Shown here in pieces: positions 45,742 through 53,891 of a stretch of 64,000 nucleotides of DNA; the first letter of the stretch is position 1, and the number at the start of each line of letters is the position of its first letter. This DNA is from an uncultured Arenicella sp. (lineage in GTDB: Bacteria > Pseudomonadota > Gammaproteobacteria > Arenicellales > Arenicellaceae), in the NCBI GenBank assembly GCA_938048185.1, contig CALIVT010000001.1:1-64000 (forward strand), given 5' to 3'. The position numbers and the translations under genes were made by a program. Below the pieces are notes generated by a model. The model saw only the letters and a program-made list of their open reading frames with translations, had not been told where the DNA came from and ran no database searches.

Positions 45742-46191
45742 ATGAACGTAATTTTCAGAAATCTATTTGTCGTTACCATGCTTGTGTTTACGGCCAAGGC
45801 ATCGGCGTTAGATCCGGTTTATACCGGCTTTTTTTCAAATGAAGCAATTAAAGGTTATGACACCGTTGCCTATTTTACCGAGGGTAAACCGGTCAAAGGC
45901 AAAGCAGATTTCAGCACTGAGTATGAAGGTGCTAAGTGGCTGTTTTCGAGTGAAGAGAATTTGATGCTTTTCAAAGAAGACCCGACAAAATACGCCCCTC
46001 AGTATGGAGGCTATTGCGCTTACGCAGTGTCGCAAGGGAAGACCGCATCGATCAAGCCTGAGTTATTCACCGTTCACGAAGGTAAGCTCTATTTAAATTA
46101 CAACAAGTCAATCAACGATAAATGGATTAAGGACAAGGCCTCCTATATCGAAGATGCTGATAAAAGTTGGCCTGCTTTGTTGGCGGAATAG
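45742..46191 (+). CDS. Secreted YHS-domain protein
   Basis: 149 residues with a signal peptide (1-22, ending KASA). The YHS-like pattern AIKGYDTVAYFTEGKPVKGK, WLFSSEENLMLFKEDPTKYAPQYGGYCAYAVSQGK and LYLNYNKSINDKWIKDKASYI matches the periplasmic YHS family common in Proteobacteria. The YHS fold is thought to bind metals; the exact role is unknown. A single gene after olsA. Confidence 0.88.
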   Translation: MNVIFRNLFVVTMLVFTAKASALDPVYTGFFSNEAIKGYDTVAYFTEGKPVKGKADFSTEYEGAKWLFSSEENLMLFKEDPTKYAPQYGGYCAYAVSQGKTASIKPELFTVHEGKLYLNYNKSINDKWIKDKASYIEDADKSWPALLAE

Positions 46192-46194
46192 TTC

Positions 46195-46341
46195 TTACTT
46201 AGCGCGTGATTTTCTTCTTGCTCGTGCGCCGTTATTTACAATGAATTCCCGGCCTTTGTTAGCGCCGTTTTGCTCGCCCGGTTTGGCAAGGTGTATTTGG
46301 CTGGCGGGGCCGTGACCGTGCGCGTGAGTAAATCGCGGCAC
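46195..46341 (-). CDS. Possible 48-residue basic protein or 3' gene remnant
   Basis: On the minus strand a GTG at 46341 opens 48 codons ending TAA at 46195-46197. The product is His/Gly-rich at the start (HAHGHGPAS) and then basic, with the end ARARRKSRAK. An in-frame TAA lies just two codons before the GTG. It could be a small nucleic-acid-binding protein, the tail of a decayed gene or chance. There is no clear ribosome site. Confidence 0.2.
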   Translation of the reverse strand: MPRFTHAHGHGPASQIHLAKPGEQNGANKGREFIVNNGARARRKSRAK

Positions 46342-46430
46342 TCGTTACCGCAGCGGTTCGCAAATAGCTCAGCTTGAGTCCTTTAATAGTTGCGATTACC
46401 GTCGCATAAATATATATTCCAACCCTTGAT

Positions 46431-46507
46431 CGGGGTGTAGCGCAGTCTGGTAGCGCACCGCTCTGGGGGAGCGGTGGTCGTAGGTTCGAATCCTATCACC
46501 CCGACCA
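46431..46507 (+). tRNA. tRNA-Pro(GGG)
   Basis: 77 nt. The acceptor CGGGGTG pairs with CACCCCG, followed by A and CCA. The anticodon stem-loop CCGCT-CTGGGGG-AGCGG gives GGG. A small hairpin TGCGA-TTACCG-TCGCA (about 46391-46406) precedes it. It is the second proline isoacceptor in the window. Confidence 0.96.
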
Positions 46508-46651
46508 ATTTAAAAAAAACCGATACCGGCGCAGATGTTTCATGTTTCTGGTCGAAAATCATTTGTTGCACAGACCAAGCCCTACAATAATACTGGCCTA
46601 ATTCCCTCCTACAGCCAGACGTTCTTTTTTTTACCGCCAACGGAATTATAC

Positions 46652-47410
46652 GTGCATATTCTTATCAGCAACGACGATGGTTATAACGCGCCTGGCTTAT
46701 TAGTATTAGCCGATGCGTTAAAAAATCAACATCATAAAATTATTATTGTCGCTCCCAAAGAAAACAAGAGCGGCTGTGGTATGGGCTTATCATTGCGACA
46801 GTCAATCGAAGTGAATCAGGTATCAGACAACACTTTTGTAGTAGACGGAACGCCAACAGACTGCGTTTACATTGGTTTAAATAATTTGGTAGATGAGCCG
46901 GTAGATTTGGTCGTTAGTGGTATCAACAATGGCCCAAACCTAGCCGATGATATTCTCTACTCAGGCACTTTTGGTGCTGCTATGGAAGCAAGGCGCATGA
47001 GCATGCCAAGCATTGCGCTTTCCATTACTGAGCGCAATGTGCAAAACTACGAAACGGCTGCCTACATTGCCGTGGAAATGACTAATGCGTTGCCGCACTT
47101 GAATTATCGCAGTTTACTTGCGGTATTGAATGTCAATGTTCCAGACATTCCGGTCGCGAACCTGCGCGGGTTTAAGGCGACAGTGCTCGGCGAGCGCGAC
47201 GCGCCGATGCCACCGATAAAAAAGGCAAATTCAGGTAGCAAGTCGTTCTACAACTTAGGTCCAGCTGGTGGCTTCAGGTCGATTAAGCGCAATAAAATGC
47301 AAGATTTCGAGGCCGTGCAACAAGGGTTCGCTTCCGTGACGCCATTGAGCTCGAAATACGAAGACAGCGCGTATGTTAACGACGTGCAAGCCTGGCTCGA
47401 CGGTCTTTGA
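46652..47410 (+). CDS. surE: 5'/3'-nucleotidase SurE
   Basis: 252 residues from GTG 46652, chosen because the protein then begins MHILISNDDGYNAPGLLVLA as all SurE proteins do; the upstream extension runs through the tRNA region. SurE is a metal-dependent phosphatase acting on nucleoside monophosphates. The metal ligands are the Asp pair in SNDDG (8-9), the Ser/Asn of YSGTFGAAMEA and the Asn in GINNGPNLADD. It is followed after 19 bp by pcm, the conserved surE-pcm stress block. Confidence 0.95.
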   Translation: MHILISNDDGYNAPGLLVLADALKNQHHKIIIVAPKENKSGCGMGLSLRQSIEVNQVSDNTFVVDGTPTDCVYIGLNNLVDEPVDLVVSGINNGPNLADDILYSGTFGAAMEARRMSMPSIALSITERNVQNYETAAYIAVEMTNALPHLNYRSLLAVLNVNVPDIPVANLRGFKATVLGERDAPMPPIKKANSGSKSFYNLGPAGGFRSIKRNKMQDFEAVQQGFASVTPLSSKYEDSAYVNDVQAWLDGL

Positions 47411-47429
47411 ACCGGCGAGTTATTTAGGT

Positions 47430-48104
47430 ATGTACCAAGATCAATTGAATAAACCTCAATACGCCGGGCGCGGCATGACTTCAGATCGCACTCGCCGTCG
47501 TTTGGTCGAGCAAGTGCGCTCTATGGGGGTCACTCACAAAGCCGTGTTAGGTGTGATGCAAAGCTTGCCCCGACATGTCTTTGTTGACGAAGCGCTCGCG
47601 AGCCGGGCGTACGAGAATACGGCCCTACCTATTGGTCACGGGCAAACCATTTCACAGCCCTACATTGTAGGGTTGATGACACAGACGTTGTTTGATAAAC
47701 CGCGTGCGAAAATTTTAGAAATCGGCACCGGCTGTGGCTATCAAACTGCAATTCTTGCCCCCTTATGCGAAGAGGTGATAAGTCTAGAACGAATTATTAA
47801 ATTGCATCGGCAGGCGCGCGATCGCTTATACGATCTTGGTGTGCGCAACGTAAAATTTAGACATGGTGACGGCTTCGCGGGCATGCAAGACTTTGCACCC
47901 TACGATGGAATTTTGGCGGCCGCGGTGTCTGAAGATATTCCACAAGAGCTTATTGATCAGCTTGTTGATGGTGGTCGCATCGTTATGCCGGTCGGCCGCG
48001 ATGACACGCAGGTACTGGTTGTGGTTGATAAAACCAGCTCCGGGATTCGTAAATACGAAGTAGAAGCGGTGCGCTTTGTGCCACGTTTGGCTGGCCTAAG
48101 CTAA
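47430..48104 (+). CDS. pcm: Protein-L-isoaspartate O-methyltransferase Pcm
   Basis: 224 residues from ATG 47430 (the ORF opens earlier at 47373 but overlaps surE). Pcm repairs isoaspartyl residues in ageing proteins by SAM-dependent methylation. Signature: HGQTISQPYIVGLMTQ, the SAM loop ILEIGTGCGYQTAILA (95-110), VISLERI and the GDGFAGMQDFAPYDGILAAAV block. The N-terminal residues MYQDQLNKPQYAGRGMTSDRTR match the family start. Confidence 0.93.
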   Translation: MYQDQLNKPQYAGRGMTSDRTRRRLVEQVRSMGVTHKAVLGVMQSLPRHVFVDEALASRAYENTALPIGHGQTISQPYIVGLMTQTLFDKPRAKILEIGTGCGYQTAILAPLCEEVISLERIIKLHRQARDRLYDLGVRNVKFRHGDGFAGMQDFAPYDGILAAAVSEDIPQELIDQLVDGGRIVMPVGRDDTQVLVVVDKTSSGIRKYEVEAVRFVPRLAGLS

Positions 48105-48147
48105 TGATAACTTGGTTAAACCAGGTCAACCATAACTCCAGAGTTTT

Positions 48148-48735
48148 ATGAAGCTATTCGAGCCGATATATACCACCGTTTTAGCTTGGGCCAAGCACAA
48201 ACATGCAGAGCGATATTTGGCTGGCTTGAGCTTTGCCGAGTCGTCGTTCTTTCCAATTCCGGTCGACGTCATGTTAGCGCCCATGGTGTTGGCAGATACC
48301 CAGAAGGCATGGCGTTTGGCAACAATCACAACGATCATGTCGGTGCTTGGCGGAATTTTTGGCTACCTAATTGGTGCTTTTTTTTTCGAGGCGTACGGTG
48401 AGCAAATACTTAACTATTTTCATGCACATGACACCTTCGAGGCGATTAAAGCCAAGTATGCGGCGCATGGCATCTTGATTATATTGTTGGCGGGTTTTAC
48501 GCCGATCCCTTATAAGATTTTCACCATCGCTTCGGGTGTGTTAGGAATTGCGTTCTTGCCCTTTGTGTTTCTCTCGCTACTTGGACGAGGAGGGCGGTTC
48601 TTTATGGTTGCGGGCCTGGTGCGACTCGGCGGCGATAAGCTTGAGGAGACCATTCATAAACAAGTTGAATTAATTGGTTGGGTGTCGTTAGCCTTGGTTG
48701 GTATTGGCGGCACTGCCTATTACCTTTTGCGTTAA
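48148..48735 (+). CDS. YqaA-family inner membrane protein (SNARE-associated/DedA superfamily)
   Basis: 195 residues with about four to five membrane segments (LIGAFFFEAYG, ILIILLAGFTPIPYKIFTIASGVLGI, VSLALVGIGGTAYYL). The G-x-F-x-P-(I/V)-P-x-K pattern in AGFTPIPYKIFTIASG is the DedA/VTT signature. YqaA homologues often sit between pcm and nlpD; here the gene is in the same place. Its function is unknown; DedA relatives take part in lipid transport and membrane homeostasis. Confidence 0.8.
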   Translation: MKLFEPIYTTVLAWAKHKHAERYLAGLSFAESSFFPIPVDVMLAPMVLADTQKAWRLATITTIMSVLGGIFGYLIGAFFFEAYGEQILNYFHAHDTFEAIKAKYAAHGILIILLAGFTPIPYKIFTIASGVLGIAFLPFVFLSLLGRGGRFFMVAGLVRLGGDKLEETIHKQVELIGWVSLALVGIGGTAYYLLR

Positions 48736-48739
48736 TACG

Positions 48740-49549
48740 ATGCGCAACAAATTGCTACTTGTGAGTGTGTGTCTGTTAGCGCTGGTCGCGTGCGCGCCAC
48801 TTCCGAGTGTGCCGGTTGAGGAGCGTTCGGTGCTTACCGAGCGTCAGCAAATTGACGAGTTTGGCGGCCAACTAATACGCATCGCGCAACCCGGCGATAC
48901 CTTACACAGCATCGCTTTTATTGCTGGATTGGATGTAAATAAAGTCGCCGCCTGGAACGACATAAAAGATACCAGTAAACTACAGATTGGCCAACGCATT
49001 CGTCTTACCCAACCAATCGGGTTCGTCGCAGTAAAACCAAAGCCACAAGCGAAAGCGAGTCCTAAAGCTAACACCAAGCTTGGTGCAAAGACAGGTGAAA
49101 CGAGAGAGCGAAACGATGAGCGTGTTTTAAGCACTCCCTCATCGGTCAAGGTGGCGGACAATAAGCCGGGCTCGACCAAGCTCGGTTGGCTGTGGCCATC
49201 GCCGGGCAAGGTGATTCGTCAATTTGCGCTAGCCAAAGGTCAGCAGGGCATTGATATCCAGTCAACGAAAGGTCGTGCAGTGCGCGCCAGCAGTGCGGGG
49301 AATGTGGTGTATGTCGGTAGCAGCCTAAAAGGGTACGGGAACTTGATCATTGTTAAACACAATGAGACATTTTTAAGTGCTTATGCGCACAACGATAAGA
49401 TTCTGGTTAAAGAAGGCCAGCGTGTTGCTCGTCAGCAAGTAATTGGCGCGGTTGGTATTAATAATCGCCGCGAGCCCGCTTTGCATTTCCAGATTCGAAA
49501 AAACGGCCGTCCGGTCAACCCGTTATCTTATTTGCCAAATAGGCCTTAA
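48740..49549 (+). CDS. nlpD: Murein-hydrolase activator NlpD (lipoprotein, LysM and LytM domains)
   Basis: 269 residues from ATG 48740; the upstream frame into yqaA is not a proper start. The lipoprotein signal is LLLVSVCLLALVAC with lipobox LVAC, so it anchors in the outer membrane. A LysM domain (IRIAQPGDTLHSIAFIAG ... LQIGQRIRL) binds peptidoglycan, and a Lys/Ala/Pro-rich linker follows. The LytM-like domain has GIDIQSTKGRAVRASSAGNVVYVG and ends LHFQIRKNGRPVNPLSYL, but the first zinc His is replaced (GQQGIDI), which fits a catalytically inactive activator of amidase AmiC rather than an active endopeptidase. rpoS, often next to nlpD, does not follow here; alaC does. Confidence 0.9.
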   Translation: MRNKLLLVSVCLLALVACAPLPSVPVEERSVLTERQQIDEFGGQLIRIAQPGDTLHSIAFIAGLDVNKVAAWNDIKDTSKLQIGQRIRLTQPIGFVAVKPKPQAKASPKANTKLGAKTGETRERNDERVLSTPSSVKVADNKPGSTKLGWLWPSPGKVIRQFALAKGQQGIDIQSTKGRAVRASSAGNVVYVGSSLKGYGNLIIVKHNETFLSAYAHNDKILVKEGQRVARQQVIGAVGINNRREPALHFQIRKNGRPVNPLSYLPNRP

Positions 49550-49677
49550 TCAGTCTCAATTTGCCGTCGAAATCAATTTTAGTATCGGTATTTAGCGCGA
49601 TATTTAGGGTTACTTTAGTGCGCGGGCTGGCTACAATATCGCTTCCAAATTTTTAGCAGCGCAATTCAATACTTCCC

Positions 49678-50865
49678 ATGGCAATGGACGACTTTCCTCG
49701 CATTAAGCGACTTCCGCATTATGTCTTTAACATTGTTGGGGAATTAAAAGCCGAGGCGCGCGCGCGCGGCGAGGATATTATTGATTTTGGCATGGGCAAC
49801 CCAGACCAGCCAACACCGCAACCGATTGTCGATAAGCTGTGCGAAGCCGCGCAACGCGGAAACACTCATCGATATTCTGTTTCACGCGGCATACCTCGCT
49901 TGCGTAAAGCAATTAGCAATTGGTACGGAGAGCGCTTTAACGTCGACATTTGCCCTGACAAAGAAGCGATCGTTACTATTGGCTCAAAAGAGGGGTTGGC
50001 GCACTTGGCCATGGCCACGGTTGATAAGGGCGACTCGGTCTTGGTTCCAAACCCAGCGTACCCGATTCACCCCTATGGTTTTATTATCTCGGGCGCCGAT
50101 ATTCGGCATGTGCCGATAGGCTCTGACATCGATTTTTTCGACGAGCTTGAAACGGCGTTAAAGAACATGTTTCCCAAGCCCAAAATGTTGGTGCTTAATT
50201 TTCCGAGCAACCCAACGGCTCAGTGCGTGGAGTTAGACTTCTTTGAGCGCATTATCGACATGGCGATCGAGCATCAGTTTTGGGTAATTCAAGATCTGGC
50301 GTACGCCGACATCGTGTTTGACGGCTATGTGGCACCATCGATTATGCAAGTGCCTGGCGCCAAAGACGTTGCGGTTGAGTCATATAGTTTATCCAAGAGT
50401 TACAACATGCCCGGCTGGCGAGTTGGCTTTCTAGTAGGTAATTCAACGCTGATCGCTGCGCTTGCCAGATTGAAATCTTATTTGGATTACGGCATGTTCG
50501 CGCCGATCCAAATTGCCTCTATTTTCGCTTTAGAAGCGCCTGAAGCGAAAGACTGGATTGGCGATATACGTGATATGTATCAGCGACGTCGTGATGTATT
50601 ATGTGATGGTCTTGACGCGGCGGGCTGGCCGGTGGAGCGGCCCAAAGCAACGATGTTTGTTTGGGCTAAGATTCCTCCGCGTTACGCAGACCTGGGCTCG
50701 ATGGAGTTCAGTAAATTATTATTGAAAGAAGCTAAAGTTGCCGTTTCCCCGGGTATTGGTTTTGGTGAATACGGTGATGCATATGTCCGCTTTGGTTTGA
50801 TTGAGAACGAACATCGCACGCGTCAGGCCATTCGAAGCATAAAGGCCTTGCTTAAGCGTCCATGA
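49678..50865 (+). CDS. alaC: Alanine transaminase AlaC
   Basis: 395 residues, class I PLP aminotransferase that interconverts pyruvate/glutamate with alanine/2-oxoglutarate. The PLP lysine is Lys240 ([15 protein letters not shown]). Other family blocks: [46 protein letters not shown] and [11 protein letters not shown]. The gene order alaC-hom-thrC is seen in Pseudomonas-like bacteria. Spacing to hom is about 77 bp. Confidence 0.93.
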   Translation: MAMDDFPRIKRLPHYVFNIVGELKAEARARGEDIIDFGMGNPDQPTPQPIVDKLCEAAQRGNTHRYSVSRGIPRLRKAISNWYGERFNVDICPDKEAIVTIGSKEGLAHLAMATVDKGDSVLVPNPAYPIHPYGFIISGADIRHVPIGSDIDFFDELETALKNMFPKPKMLVLNFPSNPTAQCVELDFFERIIDMAIEHQFWVIQDLAYADIVFDGYVAPSIMQVPGAKDVAVESYSLSKSYNMPGWRVGFLVGNSTLIAALARLKSYLDYGMFAPIQIASIFALEAPEAKDWIGDIRDMYQRRRDVLCDGLDAAGWPVERPKATMFVWAKIPPRYADLGSMEFSKLLLKEAKVAVSPGIGFGEYGDAYVRFGLIENEHRTRQAIRSIKALLKRP

Positions 50866-50942
50866 AATTTGCCTTTAGAGGCGGCATCAACGTTATTTAA
50901 CGTAACTTGAAGATAATTAGAAATTATAAGTATTAGGCGATC

Positions 50943-52253
50943 ATGAAAACAGTAAACGTAGGCATTTTAGGCTTGGGCACAGTGGGCGGTGGCACCGCGT
51001 TGGTGCTACAACGCAATGCACAAGAGATTTTTCGTCGAGTCGGGCGCGAGGTTCTCGTCACGATGGCGTCTGTACGTAACCTCGAGAGTGACCGCCTATG
51101 TGATTGCTCAAACCTAAGCTTAACGCAAGACCCGTTTAGAATTGTTGATCACGCCGACATCGATGTGGTGGTTGAGCTGATCGGTGGCGAGTCTCTCGCT
51201 AAGGATCTTGTGCTGCGCGCGATTAGTAACGGCAAGCACGTTGTGACGGCGAATAAGGCTCTAATTGCCTTGCACGGCAATGAGATATTTGCCGCCGCCG
51301 AGGCGAACGGAGTGTCGGTTAGCTTTGAGTCGGCGGTTGCTGGCGGCATCAGCATTATCAAAAGCATGCGCGAAGGGCTCGCCGGCAATCAAATCGAAAT
51401 GGTTGCCGGAATTATTAATGGCACAGGCAATTTCATTTTGACCGAAATGCGTGATAAGGGCCGTACCTTTGAGGATGTTTTAGCGGAAGCTCAAGCCTTA
51501 GGCTATGCTGAGGCTGACCCCACCTTTGATGTAGAAGGCATTGATGCAGCGCATAAGCTGACGATCTTGGCTTCTATCGCCTATGGCACGCCATTGCAAT
51601 TTGAAAAAGTGTACACCGAAGGGATTTCAGCGCTGAGTTTGACCGACGTCGCTTATGCCGAGGAGCTCGGTTACCGCATCAAACATTTGGGCATTGCCAA
51701 AGCAACTGACACCGGTTTGGAGTTGCGCGTTCACCCCACGCTAATTCCTGCAGCGCGTTTAATAGCCAATGTGAATGGTGTGATGAATGCGGTATTGGTG
51801 AAAGGCAATGCGGTAGGCAACACTCTGCATTACGGCGCCGGTGCTGGCGCTGAACCGACCGCCTCAGCGGTAGTCGCTGACATTTTAGATTTGGTTAGAG
51901 GTATTGATGGAGCGTGTGCGTCACGTGTGCCGCATTTGGGTTTTCAGGCCAGCGAGATCATCGAGCGCGAGGTTAAAGCGCACGCTAAATTCGAGACGGC
52001 TTGCTACCTTCGCTTTGAAGTCAAAGACGTGGCGGGCGTTATGTCTAAGTTGTCAGCTGAATTCGCTAAACAAAATATAAGCCTTGAAGGTATTACTCAA
52101 AAAGAACCCAAAGCCGGCGACGATTTGGTGTCCGTAATTTTCATTACTCAAGTTACTGAAGAAGGTCGAGTCGACGAAGTTGTCGCGAGTATCGAAGCAA
52201 TGAGCGAGGTGTTTAAGCCTGCGGTAAAAATTCGTGTTGAGCACTTCAATTAG
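50943..52253 (+). CDS. hom: Homoserine dehydrogenase Hom
   Basis: 436 residues. It reduces aspartate-semialdehyde to homoserine. The NAD(P) loop is GILGLGTVGGGTA (8-20). ANKALIALHG and AGIINGTGNFILTEM are the conserved catalytic/substrate segments, then GYAEADPTFDVEGIDAAHKL. A C-terminal ACT domain (about 352-436) should confer threonine feedback. thrC follows 14 bp later, so they are co-transcribed. Confidence 0.96.
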   Translation: MKTVNVGILGLGTVGGGTALVLQRNAQEIFRRVGREVLVTMASVRNLESDRLCDCSNLSLTQDPFRIVDHADIDVVVELIGGESLAKDLVLRAISNGKHVVTANKALIALHGNEIFAAAEANGVSVSFESAVAGGISIIKSMREGLAGNQIEMVAGIINGTGNFILTEMRDKGRTFEDVLAEAQALGYAEADPTFDVEGIDAAHKLTILASIAYGTPLQFEKVYTEGISALSLTDVAYAEELGYRIKHLGIAKATDTGLELRVHPTLIPAARLIANVNGVMNAVLVKGNAVGNTLHYGAGAGAEPTASAVVADILDLVRGIDGACASRVPHLGFQASEIIEREVKAHAKFETACYLRFEVKDVAGVMSKLSAEFAKQNISLEGITQKEPKAGDDLVSVIFITQVTEEGRVDEVVASIEAMSEVFKPAVKIRVEHFN

Positions 52254-52267
52254 TCGGGTCTTGATTT

Positions 52268-53686
52268 ATGAAATTTATTAGTACACGTGGCGATGCGCCT
52301 GCGCTGTCTTTTGAAGAGGTTGTGCTAGCCGGGCTTGCTAGCGATGGGGGGCTGTATGTTCCCGAGACTTTACCCACGTTCAGCCAAGCCGAGATCGCCT
52401 CTTGGGTAGGCTCGAGCTATCAAGAGCTCGCCTTTAACGTTATACATCCGTTTATCGACGGCGAGATAGCGGATGATGATTTAAAAGGCATTATCGCGAA
52501 GGCGTATGTAACCTTCCGACATGATGCGATTGCACCCTTGGTGCAAACCGGCCATAACGAGTGGGTGTTAGAACTATTTCAAGGGCCTACGCTCGCGTTC
52601 AAAGACTTCGCTTTGCAATTTCTGGGTCATCTACTCGACTTTATTCTCGCCAAGCGAAATCAAAAAGTAGTCGTGATGGGTGCCACCTCAGGCGACACAG
52701 GGTCAGCGGCGATAGAGGGCTGCCGCCGATGTGAGAATATCGACATATTTATTTTACACCCCTACCAACGGGTGTCTGATGTGCAGCGCCGGCAAATGAC
52801 CACCGTGACCGCCGATAATGTTTTTAACATCGCGCTGCGAGGTAATTTCGACGATTGTCAGAATATGGTCAAGGCCAGTTTTCGCGATCAGTCTTTTCTG
52901 CCCGATGGTCGCCAATTAGTTGCTGTGAACTCGATAAATTGGGCGCGCATCATGGCGCAAATTGTCTATTATTTTTACGCGTCTTTAGCGCTTGGCGGGC
53001 CACATCGCGAGGTTTCGTTTTCGGTTCCTACCGGTAATTTTGGTGATATTTTTGCTGCCTACCTTGCGAAAAAAATGGGTTTGCCAATTGAACAACTGGT
53101 TATCGCAACCAACTCCAACGATATTTTGCATCGTTGTATTGCCAATAACGATCACAGCAAACAGAACCTGCATCAATCGCTTTCACCGAGCATGGATATT
53201 ATGGTGTCGAGCAACTTTGAACGTTTGTTGTTCGATTTGTACGATCGCAAAGGGGCTGAGATTCAGCGTCTAATGCGCGAGTTTGAAAGTGGGCACATGA
53301 GTTTGAGCGATGCAGCACTAACCGACGCCAGAGCATTGTTCTCGAGTTTCAAACTAGACGATGATGATACGCTGGACTTGGTTGCGCAAATGTATGCACG
53401 CAATGGTTACCTAGTAGACCCGCACACTGCAATTGGTGTCGCAGCCGCGCGCTCTGAACGGCATAGTCAGGAGACCCCAATGGTGTGTCTTGCTACCGCG
53501 CACCCGGCTAAATTTCCGGAAGCGGTAATAAAGGCCGCAAAAAAGCATACAAATGCCCAGCTAAAGCAGCCGTCGTTGCCCAGTCATATGCATGACTTGT
53601 TTAGTCGTACTGAAGAGTACCGTGTGTTAGACGACAACATTGACGAAGTACACGCTTATATTAGCGCGAGCCTTGTGCGCGATTAA
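52268..53686 (+). CDS. thrC: Threonine synthase ThrC
   Basis: 472 residues, PLP enzyme of fold type II that makes threonine from O-phosphohomoserine. The PLP Lys is Lys112 (FKDFALQFLG). Also present: VVMGATSGDTGSAAIEGCR and FSVPTGNFGDIFAAYLAKKMGLP, the phosphate-binding glycine-rich loop region. The N-terminus MKFISTRGDAPALSFEEVVLAG is the family start. Together with hom (and probably a homoserine kinase gene elsewhere) it forms the last steps to threonine. Confidence 0.95.
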   Translation: MKFISTRGDAPALSFEEVVLAGLASDGGLYVPETLPTFSQAEIASWVGSSYQELAFNVIHPFIDGEIADDDLKGIIAKAYVTFRHDAIAPLVQTGHNEWVLELFQGPTLAFKDFALQFLGHLLDFILAKRNQKVVVMGATSGDTGSAAIEGCRRCENIDIFILHPYQRVSDVQRRQMTTVTADNVFNIALRGNFDDCQNMVKASFRDQSFLPDGRQLVAVNSINWARIMAQIVYYFYASLALGGPHREVSFSVPTGNFGDIFAAYLAKKMGLPIEQLVIATNSNDILHRCIANNDHSKQNLHQSLSPSMDIMVSSNFERLLFDLYDRKGAEIQRLMREFESGHMSLSDAALTDARALFSSFKLDDDDTLDLVAQMYARNGYLVDPHTAIGVAAARSERHSQETPMVCLATAHPAKFPEAVIKAAKKHTNAQLKQPSLPSHMHDLFSRTEEYRVLDDNIDEVHAYISASLVRD

Positions 53687-53891
53687 GTCTGAAAATTATC
53701 GTCACAGCTTATAAATAAAGGGTCACAGGCGAATTAACTTACCGTTACTTCTTGGCAAACTCATGGTCTCATTGTCATAATTTGAGTATGATCAACGCGC
53801 AAATCTAAATAAGTATAACTAGCCCGAGGCGCATGCAGTCAGTTGCCCGACGGTGTAAGTACAATAAACAGGATTAAGAGTTTTAGAGTTC

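Noticed and set aside
46383-46640. Reverse-strand 85-codon frame with GVIGFEPTTTAPPERCATRLR
   Set aside because: Antisense of tRNA-Pro(GGG); the string is the usual artefact of tRNA complement.
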